From Monoplex corrugatus (taxonomy: Eukaryota > Mollusca > Gastropoda > Littorinimorpha > Ranellidae): a DNA stretch of 64,000 nucleotides. The notes below the pieces were generated by a model, which was not told the DNA's origin, did no database searches, and saw only the letters and a program-made list of their open reading frames with translations. A program made the position numbers and the translations under genes. Where the stretch lies: NCBI GenBank assembly GCA_030674185.1, contig CM060306.1, positions 46,341,983-46,405,982 on the forward strand. The letters run 5' to 3'. Shown in pieces: positions 23,031-64,000 of this stretch (position 1 is the first letter of the stretch; every line of letters begins with the position of its first letter).

Positions 23031-25558
23031 ATGCATGCGTATGCGCACATATGTCCATAACATAACCCTACTTCCCCTCCACAATTACAGAAAACAAAAA
23101 CTTATGCAACTGCAAAACATTTTGTACAAAGTTGTATAATCTTTGTGCTTGCATACCAGTTCAAGATAGCTAGTGTCATCATTCACAAAGTACAGAATTA
23201 GCAAAACAAAAAGCGTTGTTCGAAATGCTAGTTTGATCCTCTGTCTACAAATGTGTACTCTGTCACATAACAATGAATAGACATGAAAGAGAGAGAGAGA
23301 CAGCAAGACAAACAAATACATAGAAATGAAGTATGTTCAGGCTTGAAAAGGCACAATGAATAAAATCTGCAACATACAAATTCACACACATATAATCAAA
23401 GGAAGGCAACAGCGTACCACTGTGGATTAACAATTGGTATAACTATAAAAATACAACAGCTAGCAGCATATGATCTTCAAGCAAATTACCCCTGCCTGCC
23501 TGAACACAAATCCAATGATTAAACACAAAAGAGCAACAACAAATACTGGTGTACATACAAAGTTTGATTCTGCACACAAAAAGTAGCAAGCAAATATCTA
23601 TCACATAGCATGAACCTCTACAATATCTATCTACAAAGCATTTACCTTTGCATACAGAAATTAACAATAAAAATTGTTAGTCTTAAACTTACATACAGCA
23701 TATCCTACAGTACAGACAAAGAAAAACATTCAGAAACACATCTTGTCTATAGGAGAAACATCAAAGAAAGTATAAAATATTCTAAAAATTCAAAACAGAA
23801 AAGAGAGAAAGAAAGAGACCTTATGGCTAACAAGCACAAAAAAAAAAAAAAAAGCAATGTCCGTTGTACATGAATCACGAAAACATCCAACGTAACAGTC
23901 AAGCATTAGCTATTTTTACAAGCTGATAAAAATACAGTCCACACAATGACTTGCATGTACCTGCACACTAAAACTGTAGGAGCTTTAGTTATCTACCCAG
24001 CAGGACAGTGGAGATACAAGGACATGATGTGGTTACAAAAAGCAAACTACAAAAACAAACAAAACAAATGATGTGACTGCTGCACTCACGAGTCACACAG
24101 ACATCACACAAGCATCAGTAAGACCCTTTCCATGATTGATTACTGTGACGACAAAGTCTACAGAGACACAAGGTGACAAGGACATTTTCACTGGCCTATG
24201 ACACACAGGGACAGCCACAGACGTGGCTGACACATCACACACTGATGACATACATAATTTTGTATTACCAGGAACCAGCAATCTGCATTAACACTCACAC
24301 ATTCTCTCTCCCATCCAAATGCTGATAAAATGTGATATATAGGAAATAATACAATTATCATGATCCACAGCTGTGCAGACAGGTAAAATGTCCAACACTA
24401 GCCATGGGAAGGGTATGACAGCCATACAAAGTATTTAACTGATGGTAAGCACACTTCAGAAAATCGGATGAATCAGAAATAGTAGTGCTACTGTATTCTG
24501 GACCCTTTTCTACAGGACAAATAAGCAAAAAAATGAAAATTTATTCTCCAACTCCAAGTAAACTCGATATCACAGGATAATACTCGATGAAATATCATTA
24601 GTTTGAAACATTTCTAAACATTTCTACGTGCACACATTTAGGCCTGAAATACAAAAAAAAAAAAAAAAAAAAAAACAAGAAAGTGTAAAATTCTTTTGAA
24701 GTTATCACAAAACATTCTTTCTTTGTCATATGTATCATAGCAAAACAATTTGATTTGATTTTTGTAATAACTAGAGAATGTGTGAATACTCTACAAACCT
24801 AAGAAGTCTATGAACAAATTCAAACAATCTAGAGTGAATTCCAAACAATGAAATGACAGTGAAGCTACCTTCCATATCAAAGCTGTGGATGAGAACACTA
24901 TATACAGGGGCAGGCTGTGTGTTTGAATGACAGACAAGTCCCAGGAAACATACATACTTTGCACTCACACTGAAGAATCTAGCACCATGCAATAGTCTGT
25001 AACGTTGCTGTTGTTCCGCCTCTCCCAGCAACAGTGCGTAGGCTACTGACCACACACTGGACTCTCCACTCTACTGAAGGATGGAGCAGAATTCAAATTC
25101 CCTCCTCACATGCCTGGCTTTTTCATGGCAGCAGACTGTCCAGTCTTTGAGCACACCTAGCAAAACGGTGTCGCCAACCTTCCTGCTAAATCTACTTCAT
25201 GACCAGTAGTCACTGCTTTCACCAACATTGCTTCAACTTCTCACAAAGCTCTGACCCGGATGGGTGACATGCAAACACTTTAATCCATCCTCAGCCAATG
25301 TCCCCACAAAGCTGTTACACATGATCTGAAGATCCAGTGACAAGTCTCCAACACCAGCTCAATGCCTTGTGGACGCACCAGACAACACTCCTCCATAAAT
25401 TTAAACTTTCCTCCAGAACTGTGCAGATTGTTCCAGAAGCCCAAGCTCTGTCTGCTCACTGTGCTGTAGTGTCCTCAAGTGGATGGTGTATGACACGATA
25501 TGGGGCCAGTAGTGCTGCAGATGGTGGAATGGGGGGGAGGAGGAGGGAGGGAGGGACT

Positions 25559-63949
<38,391 letters not shown>

Positions 63950-64000
63950 CTGTGTCGTATGAACGAGAATGATAGCAATCCAGAGATCGAGGAAAATAGA

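Larger units (their letters stand above)
18562..25558. other. Gene-poor stretch, possibly collagen 3'UTR
   Basis: No exon, RNA gene or recognisable protein was found on either strand. It holds a foldback MITE (19,938-20,058), a 138-bp tandem duplication (about 20,460-20,733), a minus-strand SINE (21,905-22,253), (TG)n at 22,961-23,030 and poly(A) runs. Assignment to a UTR is inference from position only. Confidence 0.4.

Overview
This window is animal genomic DNA. Its genes are split into small exons with GT-AG introns, the introns are crowded with microsatellites and minisatellites, and there are tRNA-derived SINEs, LINE tails, foldback MITEs and DIRS-type retroelement remnants. The repeat style and gene structures suggest an invertebrate, most likely a lophotrochozoan and perhaps a mollusc. 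The species assignment is inference. No bacterial, viral, CRISPR, rRNA or functional tRNA gene was seen.

Two protein-coding genes lie tail to tail. On the + strand (about 1-10,494, plus a 3'UTR of unknown length) are the last seven coding exons of a hyccin/FAM126 family gene, the scaffold subunit of the plasma-membrane PI4KA complex. One exon carries a 1-nt frame break in a G5 run. On the - strand (63,949 down to 25,559) are the last sixteen coding exons of a multiplexin collagen (type XV/XVIII family): nine collagenous exons (424 codons), two trimerization-domain exons, a hinge, and three exons of a C-terminal endostatin domain. The sixteen exons sum to 2,976 nt (991 codons plus stop) and every junction keeps the reading frame. 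The 5' ends of both genes lie outside the window.

The most unusual feature is a single 942-nt, phase-0 exon (44,461-45,402 -). It inserts 314 residues, mostly Arg/Glu/Gln-rich and predicted helical, between the trimerization domain and endostatin, where vertebrate XV/XVIII have a short protease-sensitive hinge. Also notable is a pair of linked minisatellites (25,799-27,872) just upstream of the last endostatin exon. Their units carry a copy of that exon's own splice acceptor and first codons, so the array looks seeded by the exon boundary. A third array of 35-bp units fills about 4.8 kb of the hinge/endostatin intron (36,971-41,745).

Layout: 1-10,494 hyccin exons and introns; 10,495-about 17,200 likely hyccin 3'UTR with a LINE tail; about 17,200-18,500 the convergent intergenic zone with degenerate tandem repeats; about 18,500-25,558 gene-poor, possibly a long collagen 3'UTR; 25,559-32,463 endostatin and distal hinge exons; 32,464-44,460 a large repeat-filled intron; 44,461-45,402 the R/E-rich exon; 47,607-50,626 the trimerization domain; 51,823-63,949 collagenous exons with SINE, LINE and DIRS insertions in the introns.
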